61,213 nt of DNA from an uncultured Collinsella sp. (GTDB taxonomy: Bacteria; Actinomycetota; Coriobacteriia; Coriobacteriales; Coriobacteriaceae), in NCBI GenBank assembly GCA_900542155.1, contig UQMD01000014.1, forward strand, positions 1-61,213, given 5' to 3'. The first letter of the stretch is position 1; every line of letters starts with the position of its first letter. This document shows, piece by piece, positions 31,458 through 40,188 of this stretch. The position numbers were made by a program, and so were the translations under genes. The notes beneath the pieces were generated by a model, which had not been told where the DNA came from, made no database searches, and saw nothing but the letters and a program-made list of their open reading frames with translations.

Positions 31458-31611
31458 CAAAACTATGCCGGTTTACTACGATAAAACCGATAGGACCGAC
31501 CACATTTGCTATTAGCAGAAAATGACAAGCTTTCTACCTGCGGCTTTGATAACGCTGTTCTTTCCATAGTTGAAAGAATGCGATTCATCGTAGTAAACCG
31601 GCATAGTTTTG
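31458..31611. repeat. Perfect 25-bp inverted repeat with about 104-base loop
   Basis: The arms 31458-31482 and 31587-31611 are exact reverse complements (left arm begins CAAAACTATGCCGGTTTACT). The loop contains TTCTACCTGCGGCTTTG, another ACCTGCGG motif. It lies in the 465-bp spacer between the membrane protein and lacF genes, which holds no convincing frame. Confidence 0.85.
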
Positions 31612-31745
31612 TAACCGACAGACCGAGTCGGCACCGCAGCAAACCTAATGACCCGGTTTCTTCCATCCTCAAAGGATCGAATGCATGGCAGGAGTGTCCC
31701 AAACTGCCGGCAGATAAGGAACGTCCCCAAGTGCCGGGTAAACAG

Positions 31746-31779
31746 AAAAAGCCCTGCCGCGGGTAGCGGCAGAGCTTTT
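31746..31779 (-). terminator. Terminator of lacF
   Basis: AAAAGCCCTGCCGC and GCGGCAGAGCTTTT form a stem with one mismatch, with T runs on either side. It lies about 28 bases after the lacF stop codon on the minus strand. A half copy of the GGGGACGTTC palindrome is just beyond (about 31717-31731). Confidence 0.8.
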
Positions 31780-31806
31780 GGAAGGGGACTTGGTTGTGAG
31801 AGCTCG

Positions 31807-32145
31807 TTAGGCGAGCTTAGCCTCGAGTGCGGCGATGCGCTTATAGGCATCGATGGTAAAGCGGGTCTGCTTCTCCAGGATCATGGTGGTCATGAGAGTA
31901 TCCTGAGCGTGAGCCATGATGAAGGTCATCTCCATCTCGCCGCCGCCGGCCTCCTGCGAAAGCAGCTTGGTCTGCGTGTCGTGGGCGCCGATAAGTGCAT
32001 CGCTGGCATCCTTGTGCAGCTGCTCGGCCTTCTCAAAATCACCCTCGCGAGCAGCATCGAGCGCTGCAAGCAGATCGGTCTGGGCGTCGCCCGCGTATGC
32101 GACAATCTCGAATCCAACCATCGAGATTTCTTCTTTGGTTGCCAT
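31807..32145 (-). CDS. lacF: PTS lactose-specific IIA component
   Basis: The 112-residue protein is a PTS IIA of the lactose/chitobiose family: SMVGFEIVAYAGDAQTDLLAAL, EKAEQLHKDASDALIGAHDTQT and the phosphorylated histidine in FIMAHAQDTLMT. It passes phosphate from HPr to the IIB domain of LacE encoded at 33720. The start is ATG 32145, after GAAAGGAACGCAAT. It is transcribed away from lacE, separated from it by the LacI gene, rather than being in one lacFE operon. Confidence 0.93.
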   Translation of the reverse strand: MATKEEISMVGFEIVAYAGDAQTDLLAALDAAREGDFEKAEQLHKDASDALIGAHDTQTKLLSQEAGGGEMEMTFIMAHAQDTLMTTMILEKQTRFTIDAYKRIAALEAKLA

Positions 32146-32270
32146 ATTGCGTTCCTTTCACATATGAACCAACGGAGAGCATCGCGTCCGGGCATACGCG
32201 CTGCGCTGTGTATGGCAGGAACATTAACATTCAAACAAAAAAGAACAGCGCAAAACGTAATTTCGAGCTA

Positions 32271-32328
32271 TGAACGGTTGCTTTTCACCCGTGAACGGTT
32301 TTTAAACCAATCTGAACATTCTCGAACA
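32271..32328. promoter_or_regulatory. lacF upstream operators
   Basis: CCGTGAACGG at 32289-32298 is the reverse complement of CCGTTCACGG, and TGAACGGTTG at 32271 is a partial copy. GAACATTCTCGAACA at 32314-32328 matches the GAACA-N5-GAACA site before lacA. Both lie within 190 bases of the lacF start. Confidence 0.6.
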
Positions 32329-32359
32329 CAATTAGCGGCAACCCAAACAGGTCCGCACC

Positions 32360-33364
32360 CTAGCGTACATCGTGCACCGTATCGCCCGCTACGAGCACGC
32401 CGGGGATCAGCATGTGTTCCACGCCAGGCGCAACGCCCTCGGCGCCGGCGATCTTGTCGACCGCCCACATGCCGACACGCTTGTTATCAAAGCGCACCGT
32501 GGTCAGGCGACGATCGGGCACGATGTCGCCCAGGCTGTCATCGACACCCACCACGCTCACGTCCTCGGGCACGCGCTTTCCGCGCGACTCGAGCCCGCGA
32601 ATGCAGCCGTAGGCCATGGCGTCGTTGGAGGCATAGATGGCCGTACAGGTCGGATCGTCTGCCAGAGCCTGACCGGCAGCATAGCCGCTCTGCGCCGTCC
32701 AATCGCCACGAATGAATCGCGGCGGCTCAATACCATGCGCGCGCAGCGTCTCGCGCCAGCCCTCCTCGCGCTGCATGCCCGAAAGCGAGCGCTCGGGGCA
32801 CGAGATAAAGTGCACAGTCTTGTGCCCCTGCCCCAGCAAGTACTCGACAACCTGGCGCGAGCAATCGAACTGATCGTTATCAACCGTCGAGCACAGCGGG
32901 TGCTCCAGCATGGTAACGAGCACCGTCTGCATACCGGGCAGCGGCTCGAAGGTGCCAAAGTCCGCCGGCATGCGATTCATGATCACAACCATGCCATCCA
33001 CCGGCAGCGCGCTCATGCGCGACGATGCGCTCTCGAGGGTATACGGATGCCCGTCTACTTTAGTGAGAGTGATGGCATAGCCGTGTTTGTCGGCCGCAGC
33101 GGCAAAGCCCTCCATACGGTCGAGGTTGCCGGTGCCGGTAATGTTGAACATGGCAACGCCGACGGTCTTAAACTTGCCGCGACGCAGCGATCGACCGGCA
33201 AAATTGGGTCGATACCCCAGCTCGCGCATGGCGGCACGCACGCGCTCCTTGGTCTCGGGGCGCACGCTGGGCGAATCGTGCACGGTGCGCGAGACCGTCT
33301 GCTCCGAGACGCCCGCGAGACGCGCCACGTCCTTAACGGAAACCGATTTTTTAACAGCGGCCAT
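32360..33364 (-). CDS. LacI family regulator, probable lactose PTS regulator
   Basis: The 334-residue protein has an N-terminal LacI helix-turn-helix (VSVKDVARLAGVSEQTVSRTVHDSPSVRPETKERV) and a sugar-binding C-terminal domain. ATG 33364 follows GAAAGATCGACCT. It is divergent from lacE-lacG, and two operators of the form TGTTAACGTTGCCA lie between, so it most likely controls lacEG. It is a paralogue of the LacI protein at 22569. Confidence 0.88.
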   Translation of the reverse strand: MAAVKKSVSVKDVARLAGVSEQTVSRTVHDSPSVRPETKERVRAAMRELGYRPNFAGRSLRRGKFKTVGVAMFNITGTGNLDRMEGFAAAADKHGYAITLTKVDGHPYTLESASSRMSALPVDGMVVIMNRMPADFGTFEPLPGMQTVLVTMLEHPLCSTVDNDQFDCSRQVVEYLLGQGHKTVHFISCPERSLSGMQREEGWRETLRAHGIEPPRFIRGDWTAQSGYAAGQALADDPTCTAIYASNDAMAYGCIRGLESRGKRVPEDVSVVGVDDSLGDIVPDRRLTTVRFDNKRVGMWAVDKIAGAEGVAPGVEHMLIPGVLVAGDTVHDVR

Positions 33365-33522
33365 AGGTCGATCTTTCTATGTCAACGATGCCATTGGCGG
33401 CATCCTACGCAGTCAAATGAACGCCTTCAAGTATATCCAACGCCTCCCCGCAATACGCTTACCACCCAAAACCTACCGTTCACCGACAATCCCGCTTCCC
33501 CGAACGGCTTTTGTCGCCCAAA

Positions 33523-33655
33523 TGTTAACGTTGCCATTGCGCAAACACAGAGCCACCGGGCGGCTCAAACGTTTACGCGTAAGGAATCGATGGTTCGCAG
33601 GCACAGGAACCACTGGTTCACGTCTTTTTTTGTGTCACAAAATGGCAACGTCAAC
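33523..33655. promoter_or_regulatory. Pair of LacI-type operators before lacE
   Basis: TGTTAACGTTGCCA (33523-33536) and TGGCAACGTCAACA (33642-33655) are inverted versions of one 14-bp site with a central CG, 119 bp apart. They share the TGTTAACG half with the galK operators but differ in the other half, which would let the two LacI proteins tell the promoters apart. Confidence 0.7.
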
Positions 33656-33719
33656 ATTTTGGCAACCGAACGCCAACAGCTACCATCGTTGCTAACCCAC
33701 CGACTCTTAGGAGCATTGC

Positions 33720-35495
33720 ATGGAGCAACTCATCGCCATCATCGAAAAGGGCCAGCCCTTTTTCAACGCGATCGCCCGCAACAAGTACCTCAAGGCGATC
33801 CGCGACGGCTTTATCTCCGTCATCCCCATCATCATCTTCTCGTCCATCTTCTGTCTGGTAGCCTCGGTCCCCAACATCTGGGGTTTCTACTGGCCCGATG
33901 ACATCAACAACGCCCTGTGGAAGTGCTACAACTACTCCATGGGCATCCTGGCCATCGCCTGCGCCGCCACCACGGCCAAGCACTTCGCCGACGCCCAGAA
34001 CCGCGACCTGCCCAAGAACAACCAGATCAACTTTATCTCGTGCATGTGCGCGGCCATCATCGGCTTCCTGCTCCTTTCGAGCGACACGATCGCCACGGAC
34101 GCCGCCAGCGGCTTCAACACCACCTACCTTGGTTCCAAGGGCCTGCTGACCGCCTTCATCGCTGCGTTTGTGACCGGCATCATCTACAAGTTCTTCATTA
34201 AGCGCAACATCACCGTCAAGATGCCCGAGCAGGTTCCGCCCAACATCTCGCAGACCTTTAAGGACATCATCCCCTTCTCCGTCTGCATCACCGTCTTTTG
34301 GGTCTTTGACATCGTCTTCCGCGCTGCCTTTGGCTTCTGCTTTGCCCAGGGCGTCATCCAAGTGTTCCAGCCCCTGTTCACCGCTGCCGACGGCTACATC
34401 GGCCTCGCTGTGATCTACGGCGCTATGAGCCTGTTCTGGTTCGTCGGCGTCCACGGCCCCTCGATCGTCGAGCCCGCCATCGCCGCCGCCCTCGTTGCCA
34501 ACATGACCGACAACCTAGCTGCGTTCCAGGCTGGTCAGCACGCTTCCGCTGTCCTGACCCAGGGTGCCCAGTACTTCGTCGTCTGCATGGGCGGCACCGG
34601 CGCCACGCTCGCCCTGGTCTTTATGTTCTGCTTCCTGGCCAAATCCCAGGAGATGCGTGCCGTCGGTAAGGCAGCCATCGTCCCCGTGTGCTTTGCCGTC
34701 AACGAGCCGCTGCTGTTCGCCGCACCCATCGTGCTCAACCCCGTCTTCTTTGTCCCGTTTGTCTTTGCTCCGATCGCCAACATCTGGATCCTCAAAATCT
34801 TTATCGACTTCTTGGGCATGAACGGCTTTATGTACACCCTGCCTTGGACCGTCCCCGGCCCCATCGGCACCATCATGGGCTTGGGCTTCCAGCCGCTCGC
34901 CTTTGTGATGCTCGCCATCATCCTGATCGTCGACTTTGCCCTGTACTATCCGTTCTTCCGTGCCTATGACGCCCAGAAGTGCGCCGAGGAGGCCGAGATC
35001 TCCCAGGAGGAGCTCGCCGCCAAGAACGCCGAGAAGGCCGCCAAGCTCAACGACGCCTTCCAGGGCAAGGCCGATGCCAAGAGCGTTGCCGCCGGCGCCG
35101 CAGCCGAGGCCGTGAAGGCCGACGCCCCCGCCGCTTCCACAGCACCCGCTGCCGAGGCTACGACCGCCAGCGACCTCAACGGCAAGCGCGTGCTCGTGCT
35201 CTGCCAGGGCGGCGGCACCTCGGGCCTGCTCGCCAACGCGCTGGCCAAGGCCGCCAAGGATCGCGGCATTAACCTCGAAACCGCTGCCGAGGCATATGGC
35301 AACCACGTCGACATGCTCCCCGACTTTGACCTGGTCGTCCTGGCCCCGCAGGCCGCCAGCTACCTGGCCGACCTGCAGAAAGACTGCGAGCGTGTGGGCA
35401 ACAAGTGCGTCGCCTGCCGCGGTAAGCAGTACATCGAGCTCTCCCAGAACGGCGACAAGTCTCTCGCCTTCGTCTCCGAGCAACTCTCGAAGTAA
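33720..35495 (+). CDS. lacE: PTS lactose-specific IICB component
   Basis: The 591-residue protein has an N-terminal IIC membrane domain of the lactose/cellobiose family (about residues 1-420; DGFISVIPIIIFSSIFCLVA, FVGVHGPSIVEPAI, CFAVNEPLLFAAPIVLNP), an Ala-rich linker (about 440-490) and a C-terminal IIB domain (KRVLVLCQGGGTSGLLANAL) whose cysteine carries phosphate. It imports lactose as lactose-6-phosphate using LacF. ATG 33720 follows TTAGGAGCATTGC. lacG is next in the operon, beyond a hairpin. Confidence 0.95.
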   Translation: MEQLIAIIEKGQPFFNAIARNKYLKAIRDGFISVIPIIIFSSIFCLVASVPNIWGFYWPDDINNALWKCYNYSMGILAIACAATTAKHFADAQNRDLPKNNQINFISCMCAAIIGFLLLSSDTIATDAASGFNTTYLGSKGLLTAFIAAFVTGIIYKFFIKRNITVKMPEQVPPNISQTFKDIIPFSVCITVFWVFDIVFRAAFGFCFAQGVIQVFQPLFTAADGYIGLAVIYGAMSLFWFVGVHGPSIVEPAIAAALVANMTDNLAAFQAGQHASAVLTQGAQYFVVCMGGTGATLALVFMFCFLAKSQEMRAVGKAAIVPVCFAVNEPLLFAAPIVLNPVFFVPFVFAPIANIWILKIFIDFLGMNGFMYTLPWTVPGPIGTIMGLGFQPLAFVMLAIILIVDFALYYPFFRAYDAQKCAEEAEISQEELAAKNAEKAAKLNDAFQGKADAKSVAAGAAAEAVKADAPAASTAPAAEATTASDLNGKRVLVLCQGGGTSGLLANALAKAAKDRGINLETAAEAYGNHVDMLPDFDLVVLAPQAASYLADLQKDCERVGNKCVACRGKQYIELSQNGDKSLAFVSEQLSK

Positions 35496-35504
35496 GTAAC
35501 GCCT

Positions 35505-35538
35505 AGGGCCAGCCGACCATCCAAGACCGGCTGGCCCT
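35505..35538 (+). terminator. Hairpin between lacE and lacG
   Basis: AGGGCCAGCCG and CGGCTGGCCCT form a perfect stem, followed by TCGATTT rather than a strong T run. It lies between co-directional genes and probably reduces, rather than stops, transcription into lacG or stabilises the lacE message. Confidence 0.65.
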
Positions 35539-35561
35539 TCGATTTAGACGATTGGATCATC

Positions 35562-37001
35562 ATGTCCGTTAACCCTGCTAGCGTCACCAACCCGCCCGCG
35601 CAGTTTCCCGAGGACTTTGTCTTTGGCGGCGCCACTGCTGCCTACCAGGTAGAGGGCGAGACCCGCACTCACGGTAAGGGCAAGGTTGCCTGGGACGACT
35701 TTCTGGAAGCCCAAGGCCGTTTCTCCCCCGATCCCGCTTCGGACTTCTACAACCAGTACCCTGTCGACTTGGAGCTGTGCGAGGAGTTCGGTATCAACGG
35801 CATTCGCCTCTCCATTGCCTGGAGCCGCATCTTCCCCAACGGCACCGGCGAAATCAACCCCGAGGGCGTCCAGTTCTACCACGATCTCTTCGCCGAGTGC
35901 CATAAGCACCATGTTGAGCCGTTCGTCACGCTGCATCACTTTGACACGCCGCTTCCCCTCTTTGAGAAGGGCGACTTCCTCAACCGCGAGACCATCGACG
36001 CCTTTGTGGACTTTGCCACCTTCTGCTTTAAGGAGTACGCCGACCAGGTGACCTACTGGTTCACCTTTAACGAGATCTGGGCCGACGCCTCCAACACCTA
36101 CATCGAGGGTACCTTCCCCGGCGGCGTCAAAGCTCATCTGGCCGAGGCCTTCCAGTGCGAGCACAACATGATGCTCGCCCACGCCAAGGCCGTGCTGGCC
36201 TTCCACAACGGCGGTTTTAAGGGCAAGATCGGCGTCATTCAATCGCTGGAGTTTAAGTATCCGCTCAACGAGAACGACCCCGCCGACATCAAGGCCGCCA
36301 ATAACGAGCACGTGCTGCAGAACCAGTTCTTGCTCGACGCCACCTTCCGCGGTGACTACGCGCCCGACACGCTCGAGGTCGCCAACCGCCTGGCTGCCGT
36401 CTCGGGCGGCGCCATCGAGATCCTGGACGATGATCTGGAAATCATGCGCGAGGCTGCGCTCTACAACGATTACCTGGGTGTCAACAACTACCAGTGCCGC
36501 TTCCTCAAGGCTTACGACGGCGAGAACGACCTGCACCACAACGGTACGGGCGAGAAAGGCACCGGCCGCTGGCGCGTTAAGGGTATTGGCGAGCATGTGA
36601 ACAAGCCCGGCATCCCCACCACCGACTGGGACTGGATTATCTATCCCGAGGGCCTGTTCGATCTGCTCGTCTACATTAAGCAGCGCTACCCCAACTACAA
36701 GCAGATCTTCATCACCGAGAACGGCATGGGCTACAAGGACCCCTACAAGGACGGTTTTGTGGACGACCAGCCGCGCATCGACTACATCGAGCAGCACCTG
36801 CGCTGGTTGCTCAAGGCAATGGAGGTGGGCGTCAACGTGGGCGGCTACTTCCTGTGGAGCCTGCAGGACCAGTTCTCCTGGACCAATGGCTACAACAAGC
36901 GTTACGGCTTCTTCTACGTAGACTTTGAGACCCAGAAGCGCACGCCCAAGGCAAGCGCCTACTGGTACAAGCACGTGGCGCAGACCCGTCGTCTGGACTA
37001 G
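35562..37001 (+). CDS. lacG: 6-phospho-beta-galactosidase, GH1
   Basis: The 479-residue glycosyl hydrolase of family 1 starts with PEDFVFGGATAAYQVEGE and has the acid/base motif TFNEIW and the nucleophile motif ITENGMG, typical of GH1. The C-terminal region SWTNGYNKRYGFFYVDFETQKRTPKAS includes the lysine and tyrosine pair used in binding the 6-phosphate. It hydrolyses lactose-6-phosphate to glucose and galactose-6-phosphate. It is encoded 66 bp after lacE; the start ATG 35562 has only a weak GGAT upstream. A strong terminator follows. Confidence 0.93.
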   Translation: MSVNPASVTNPPAQFPEDFVFGGATAAYQVEGETRTHGKGKVAWDDFLEAQGRFSPDPASDFYNQYPVDLELCEEFGINGIRLSIAWSRIFPNGTGEINPEGVQFYHDLFAECHKHHVEPFVTLHHFDTPLPLFEKGDFLNRETIDAFVDFATFCFKEYADQVTYWFTFNEIWADASNTYIEGTFPGGVKAHLAEAFQCEHNMMLAHAKAVLAFHNGGFKGKIGVIQSLEFKYPLNENDPADIKAANNEHVLQNQFLLDATFRGDYAPDTLEVANRLAAVSGGAIEILDDDLEIMREAALYNDYLGVNNYQCRFLKAYDGENDLHHNGTGEKGTGRWRVKGIGEHVNKPGIPTTDWDWIIYPEGLFDLLVYIKQRYPNYKQIFITENGMGYKDPYKDGFVDDQPRIDYIEQHLRWLLKAMEVGVNVGGYFLWSLQDQFSWTNGYNKRYGFFYVDFETQKRTPKASAYWYKHVAQTRRLD

Positions 37002-37054
37002 CGACTTGCGACGAGCGGCATTGCCCCACTCACATAGCTTGTCCCCATTTCTCA

Positions 37055-37092
37055 GCCGGGGGCGGCACGTCACACGGCGCGCCGCCCCCGGC
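37055..37092 (+). terminator. Terminator of lacEG
   Basis: GCCGGGGGCGGC (37055-37066) pairs perfectly with GCCGCCCCCGGC (37081-37092), followed by CTTTGTGTTT, 54 bp after lacG. Confidence 0.85.
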
Positions 37093-37123
37093 CTTTGTGT
37101 TTGGGCGGACCGGGAGCCGTTTG

Positions 37124-37420
37124 TCTCGATCTGTAACATCTGACCCGCGGTTTCGGCCCCAACTGTTACAGATCGAGATGAACGGGGTGGGCCGGGCCGA
37201 ATTGTCTCGATCTGTAACACTAAACCCGGTTTTGGGCGTCTACCTGTTACAGATTGAGACAAACGTACCGGCCAATCCTCTCAATCTCAATCTATAACAG
37301 TTAGCCGGTTATTTCGCCCCCACCTGTTACAGATCGAAATGAATAGATTAGACCTAGCCGAAAAATCTCAACCTGTAACACGTAGCCGAGTTTTTCAGTC
37401 CTAGCTGTTACAGATCGAGA
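37124..37420. repeat. Array of four 55-bp inverted-repeat units on an 80-81 bp period
   Basis: Units lie at 37124-37178, 37205-37259, 37285-37339 and 37366-37420. Each has a 15-bp left arm close to TCTCGATCTGTAACA, a 25-base middle and a right arm close to TGTTACAGATCGAGA; start-to-start distances are 81, 80 and 81. Arms differ slightly between units, the middles much more. Two further units are at 9494-9629. There is no coding sequence here; the remaining spacer to 37690 contains no convincing gene. Confidence 0.9.
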
Positions 37421-37690
37421 CAAACAGGCCGAGCAAGCTACACCCGTAGGTCTTTCACGCTGGAGCATTCGACCAGCACGCCCGAAACAAGCGTACGGCT
37501 TCTGGAGCTCGGGGCTTCTAGGCACGCAACGACCTCGTCGGGCGCACGGACACCCAGTCCGCGGTGACGGAACTTCACCGACATATCCCGAAAACTCGAT
37601 CCCCGGCTTAGCTTGCGCGCATTATCACAATAAACCCCCAACGATACACGGTCCTGCGGTTCAATGAGCCACAGGACCGCATTCCACCGA

Positions 37691-39061
37691 TCAGATAAAG
37701 ATCGTCATATACAGAGGTAGATATATCCTATGCCCTTCAGCCCTGAGCTGTTTTGGGTGAAGAACTATCTCTTCTCCGACTCGTCGTTCGAATCGTCTGC
37801 CGAAATCGTCAAGCGAGATTGTTGAATACGATTTGGAAGATTTAACTTCAACAGGAGTGACCCGCGGTTTTCCAGCCGCGTCTTCAAAGCCGCGCGAAAC
37901 AAGAAAATCAATTTCACGCGTTCTGGGCCGACTCCCCTCTGTTTTGGAAGGCTCCTGCCAGCTGTAATAAAAAAGCGAATGCCCCAGACTCTTAAGCTGC
38001 TGCGCCACGATGTTCTCGATTAGCATTCCTTTATTAATTGAAATTCTTCCAAATTGAATGTCTCTATGAACATCCATAAGGTCCGGACCATCATCAAACG
38101 CCAAGCTCACGAGCAATCCCGTGTCCGCCATATAGCATTTAAGCGAAGACGCGTCCTCGTGCAGGCGGTAACCCACGCTCGGATCACTGCATAAATAGCA
38201 ACGGTTAATCAGTCGCGCATCCTCAAGCCAGATTAACGCCGACTCATATGTCTCAAAACGGGACCCCTTCTCCAAGCTGTCAAATTTGAACCGTTTATTT
38301 GCCGCAGATAATTGACCCGGAATATCGTCATAAACCGCCCGCGCACGTCTAGCGTCCGAACCTCCAAACTTGGCAATGTCCTCCCTGTACAGTGCGATAA
38401 TCTGCCGTTTAACCCTGTCGCATCCTCTAAAATCATTCTCTGCCACAAAGGAGTCGACCGACTGAGGCATACCACCGACAAGCATATACTCATCAAATAA
38501 TCTCATGCACGTCGCATGAACGCCGTCCGGAAGCGCGGTCCGAGATTCGCTCGCTTTACGGATCTCTTCTGCATAAAGATCTTTTCCGGTCGCCCAAAGA
38601 TACTCCTCAAAATCGAGGGGCTCGAGAGGGATTCTTTCTTCCTCTGACGGTATGACAATGCTATCGACATTCTTTTTGATGGAGACAAGAGAGCCTGTCT
38701 CGATGTAATCAAATCTGCCGTCTTCTACAAGATGCTTTATGTATTCGCGCGCGATGGGAAACCGCTGCACTTCATCAAAAATGACCAGCGACTCTCTCGG
38801 TTCGAGGGCCTTACCATACTGCAGCTGAAGCATGCGTAAAAAAAGATCGACATCTTCACGATGGTTCAGAAATATATCGAGCGTGGCTTTACTAGCAGCC
38901 GAAAAGTCAATGTACAGATAATCCTTGTATTCATTTTGCGCGAAGCACTTGACGAGCGTCGTTTTGCCAACGCGTCTTGCACCCTCAATAAGCACCGCAG
39001 TGCGCCCTTGCGAGCGTTCTTTCCACTCCTGCAGACGATCATATGCCTTCCGTTTAAACAT
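37691..39061 (-). CDS. AAA ATPase with DUF4143-type C-terminus
   Basis: The 456-residue protein opens with a P-loop (VLIEGARRVGKTTLVKCFA), followed by a Walker B segment VIFDEVQRFP, sensor region IETGSLVSI and a C-terminal restriction-like fold region with EIDFLVSRG and TPVEVKSSKSY, the hallmark of the DUF4143/DUF4157-like archaeal-type ATPases. Their biological role is unknown. ATG 39061 follows GAGGTGAGATT. The gene is lower in GC than its surroundings and stands alone, suggesting horizontal acquisition. Three direct repeats with an exact 34-bp period lie just upstream. Confidence 0.82.
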   Translation of the reverse strand: MFKRKAYDRLQEWKERSQGRTAVLIEGARRVGKTTLVKCFAQNEYKDYLYIDFSAASKATLDIFLNHREDVDLFLRMLQLQYGKALEPRESLVIFDEVQRFPIAREYIKHLVEDGRFDYIETGSLVSIKKNVDSIVIPSEEERIPLEPLDFEEYLWATGKDLYAEEIRKASESRTALPDGVHATCMRLFDEYMLVGGMPQSVDSFVAENDFRGCDRVKRQIIALYREDIAKFGGSDARRARAVYDDIPGQLSAANKRFKFDSLEKGSRFETYESALIWLEDARLINRCYLCSDPSVGYRLHEDASSLKCYMADTGLLVSLAFDDGPDLMDVHRDIQFGRISINKGMLIENIVAQQLKSLGHSLFYYSWQEPSKTEGSRPRTREIDFLVSRGFEDAAGKPRVTPVEVKSSKSYSTISLDDFGRRFERRVGEEIVLHPKQLRAEGHRIYLPLYMTIFI

Positions 39062-39094
39062 AATCTCACCTCAGCATAATTTACGTGCTAGTTT

Positions 39095-39175
39095 ACAAAA
39101 ATACCGACCTTCAGATATATCTAATAATACAAAAATACCGAGCTTTAAATGAGCTTATAGCTGCAAAAATACCGA
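39095..39175. repeat. Three 13-bp direct repeats with exact 34-bp period before the ATPase gene
   Basis: ACAAAAATACCGA occurs at 39095-39107 and 39129-39141, and GCAAAAATACCGA at 39163-39175. The 21-bp spacers contain small palindromes (AGATATATCT; AGCT pairs). The array begins 34 bp upstream of the ATPase start codon, a place suited to an operator or iteron-like autoregulatory site. Confidence 0.75.
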
Positions 39176-39218
39176 CCATTGCAATGGCCGAAACACACAA
39201 TATCTCCCGCGGCATCAG

Positions 39219-39983
39219 CTAGCAGATGACCTGCGTGTGTTCCTCGATGGCGGCACGATCCTCGGCGGTAATACCCGGCTCGCACACCACGGCATCCAAA
39301 TTGTCCAGGCGGCAGAAGGTGTAGAAGTCGCGCTTGCCGATCTTGCTGGAGTCGGCGATCAGATAGCGCGAGTCTGCCTTGCTAAAAGCGAGCTGCTGGA
39401 TGCGGCCCTCGTCCATGTTGGACGTAGACACGTCGCCATCCAGAATGCCGTTGGCGCCGATAAACGCCGCATCGATGCCCAGCGCGCGCAGGGTGTCCTC
39501 GGCCGTTGGTCCCACAAAAGCGGCGGTGCGGCGACGGTACATACCGCCCACGAGGCACAGCTCGCAGTCTTCGCGCGCCTCGAGCAGGTTAAACACCGAA
39601 AGCGAATTGGTCACAATGCGCAGGCGAAACGTCGGCAGCATCGAGGCCATCTGCTCAACCGTGGTGCCCGTGCCCAAAAAGATGGTCGAGCCCTCCTCGA
39701 TAAGCTCCACAGCACGGCGCGCAATCTGCAGCTTTTCCTCGGCATGCTTAGTGCGCTTTTCGCTGTGCGAATACTCATGGCGCAACATAGCGTGCGGACG
39801 GCCCTGTGCACTGCGGGCTCCGCCGTGCACGCGCTCAATCTCGCCTAGGCTCGCAAGTTCTTCGAGGTCGCGGCGAATCGTCATGTCCGAAACGCCCAAC
39901 GCATCCGAAATCTCTTTGACCGAGACCGTGCCCTGCTCCTCGAGCAGCTGACGAACCTTATCCTGTCGCTCTGCCTTAATCAC
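39219..39983 (-). CDS. DeoR family regulator, LacR-like
   Basis: The 254-residue protein has the DeoR helix-turn-helix at residues 3-57 (RQDKVRQLLEEQGTVSVKEI...VSDMTIRRDLEELASLGEI) followed by RVHGGA, and the sugar-phosphate sensor domain (IFLGTGTTVEQMA, DAAFIGANGI, SKIGKRDFYTFC). GTG 39983 follows GGCGAGGATTCATC. It is divergent from galM. DeoR-type LacR represses tagatose pathway genes in streptococci and responds to tagatose-6-phosphate; GAACA-type sites at lacA, lacF and here make it the natural candidate. The role is inferred. Confidence 0.85.
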   Translation of the reverse strand: MIKAERQDKVRQLLEEQGTVSVKEISDALGVSDMTIRRDLEELASLGEIERVHGGARSAQGRPHAMLRHEYSHSEKRTKHAEEKLQIARRAVELIEEGSTIFLGTGTTVEQMASMLPTFRLRIVTNSLSVFNLLEAREDCELCLVGGMYRRRTAAFVGPTAEDTLRALGIDAAFIGANGILDGDVSTSNMDEGRIQQLAFSKADSRYLIADSSKIGKRDFYTFCRLDNLDAVVCEPGITAEDRAAIEEHTQVIC

Positions 39984-40188
39984 GATGAATCCTCGCCGTT
40001 CTTTGCGCGCATATCATTCAAACAGTAACGAACAAATTGTATCAGACTCGTACGCGTCAAAAATGAACGCCCGCACAGCTCCAATCATCACTTTTTTGAG
40101 AAAAATACCCCCAGCTTTAGTGGGGTGTAGTGATAATCTCGCCTGTTCGCGCTACAGTTTGTCGGAATACCTCGATGTTAGGAACCAA
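39984..40188. promoter_or_regulatory. Divergent control region of DeoR and galM genes
   Basis: AAACAGTAACGAACA at 40020-40034 is a third site of the GAACA-N5-GAACA pattern, the first half being AAACA. It is 37 bp from the regulator start, fitting autoregulation. No gene lies in this spacer. Confidence 0.55.

Noticed and set aside
35544..37262. 572-codon minus-strand frame opposite lacG
   Set aside because: It mirrors lacG codons and runs through the terminator and repeat region; no motif or ribosome site.
37124..37420. CRISPR array
   Set aside because: The constant parts are inverted repeats flanking a variable centre, spacing segments retain similarity, and no cas genes are present.
37438..37641. 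67-codon minus-strand frame after the repeat array
   Set aside because: No clear ribosome site, no recognised family; part of its length is low-complexity. It might be a small fragment of a lost gene but cannot be supported.
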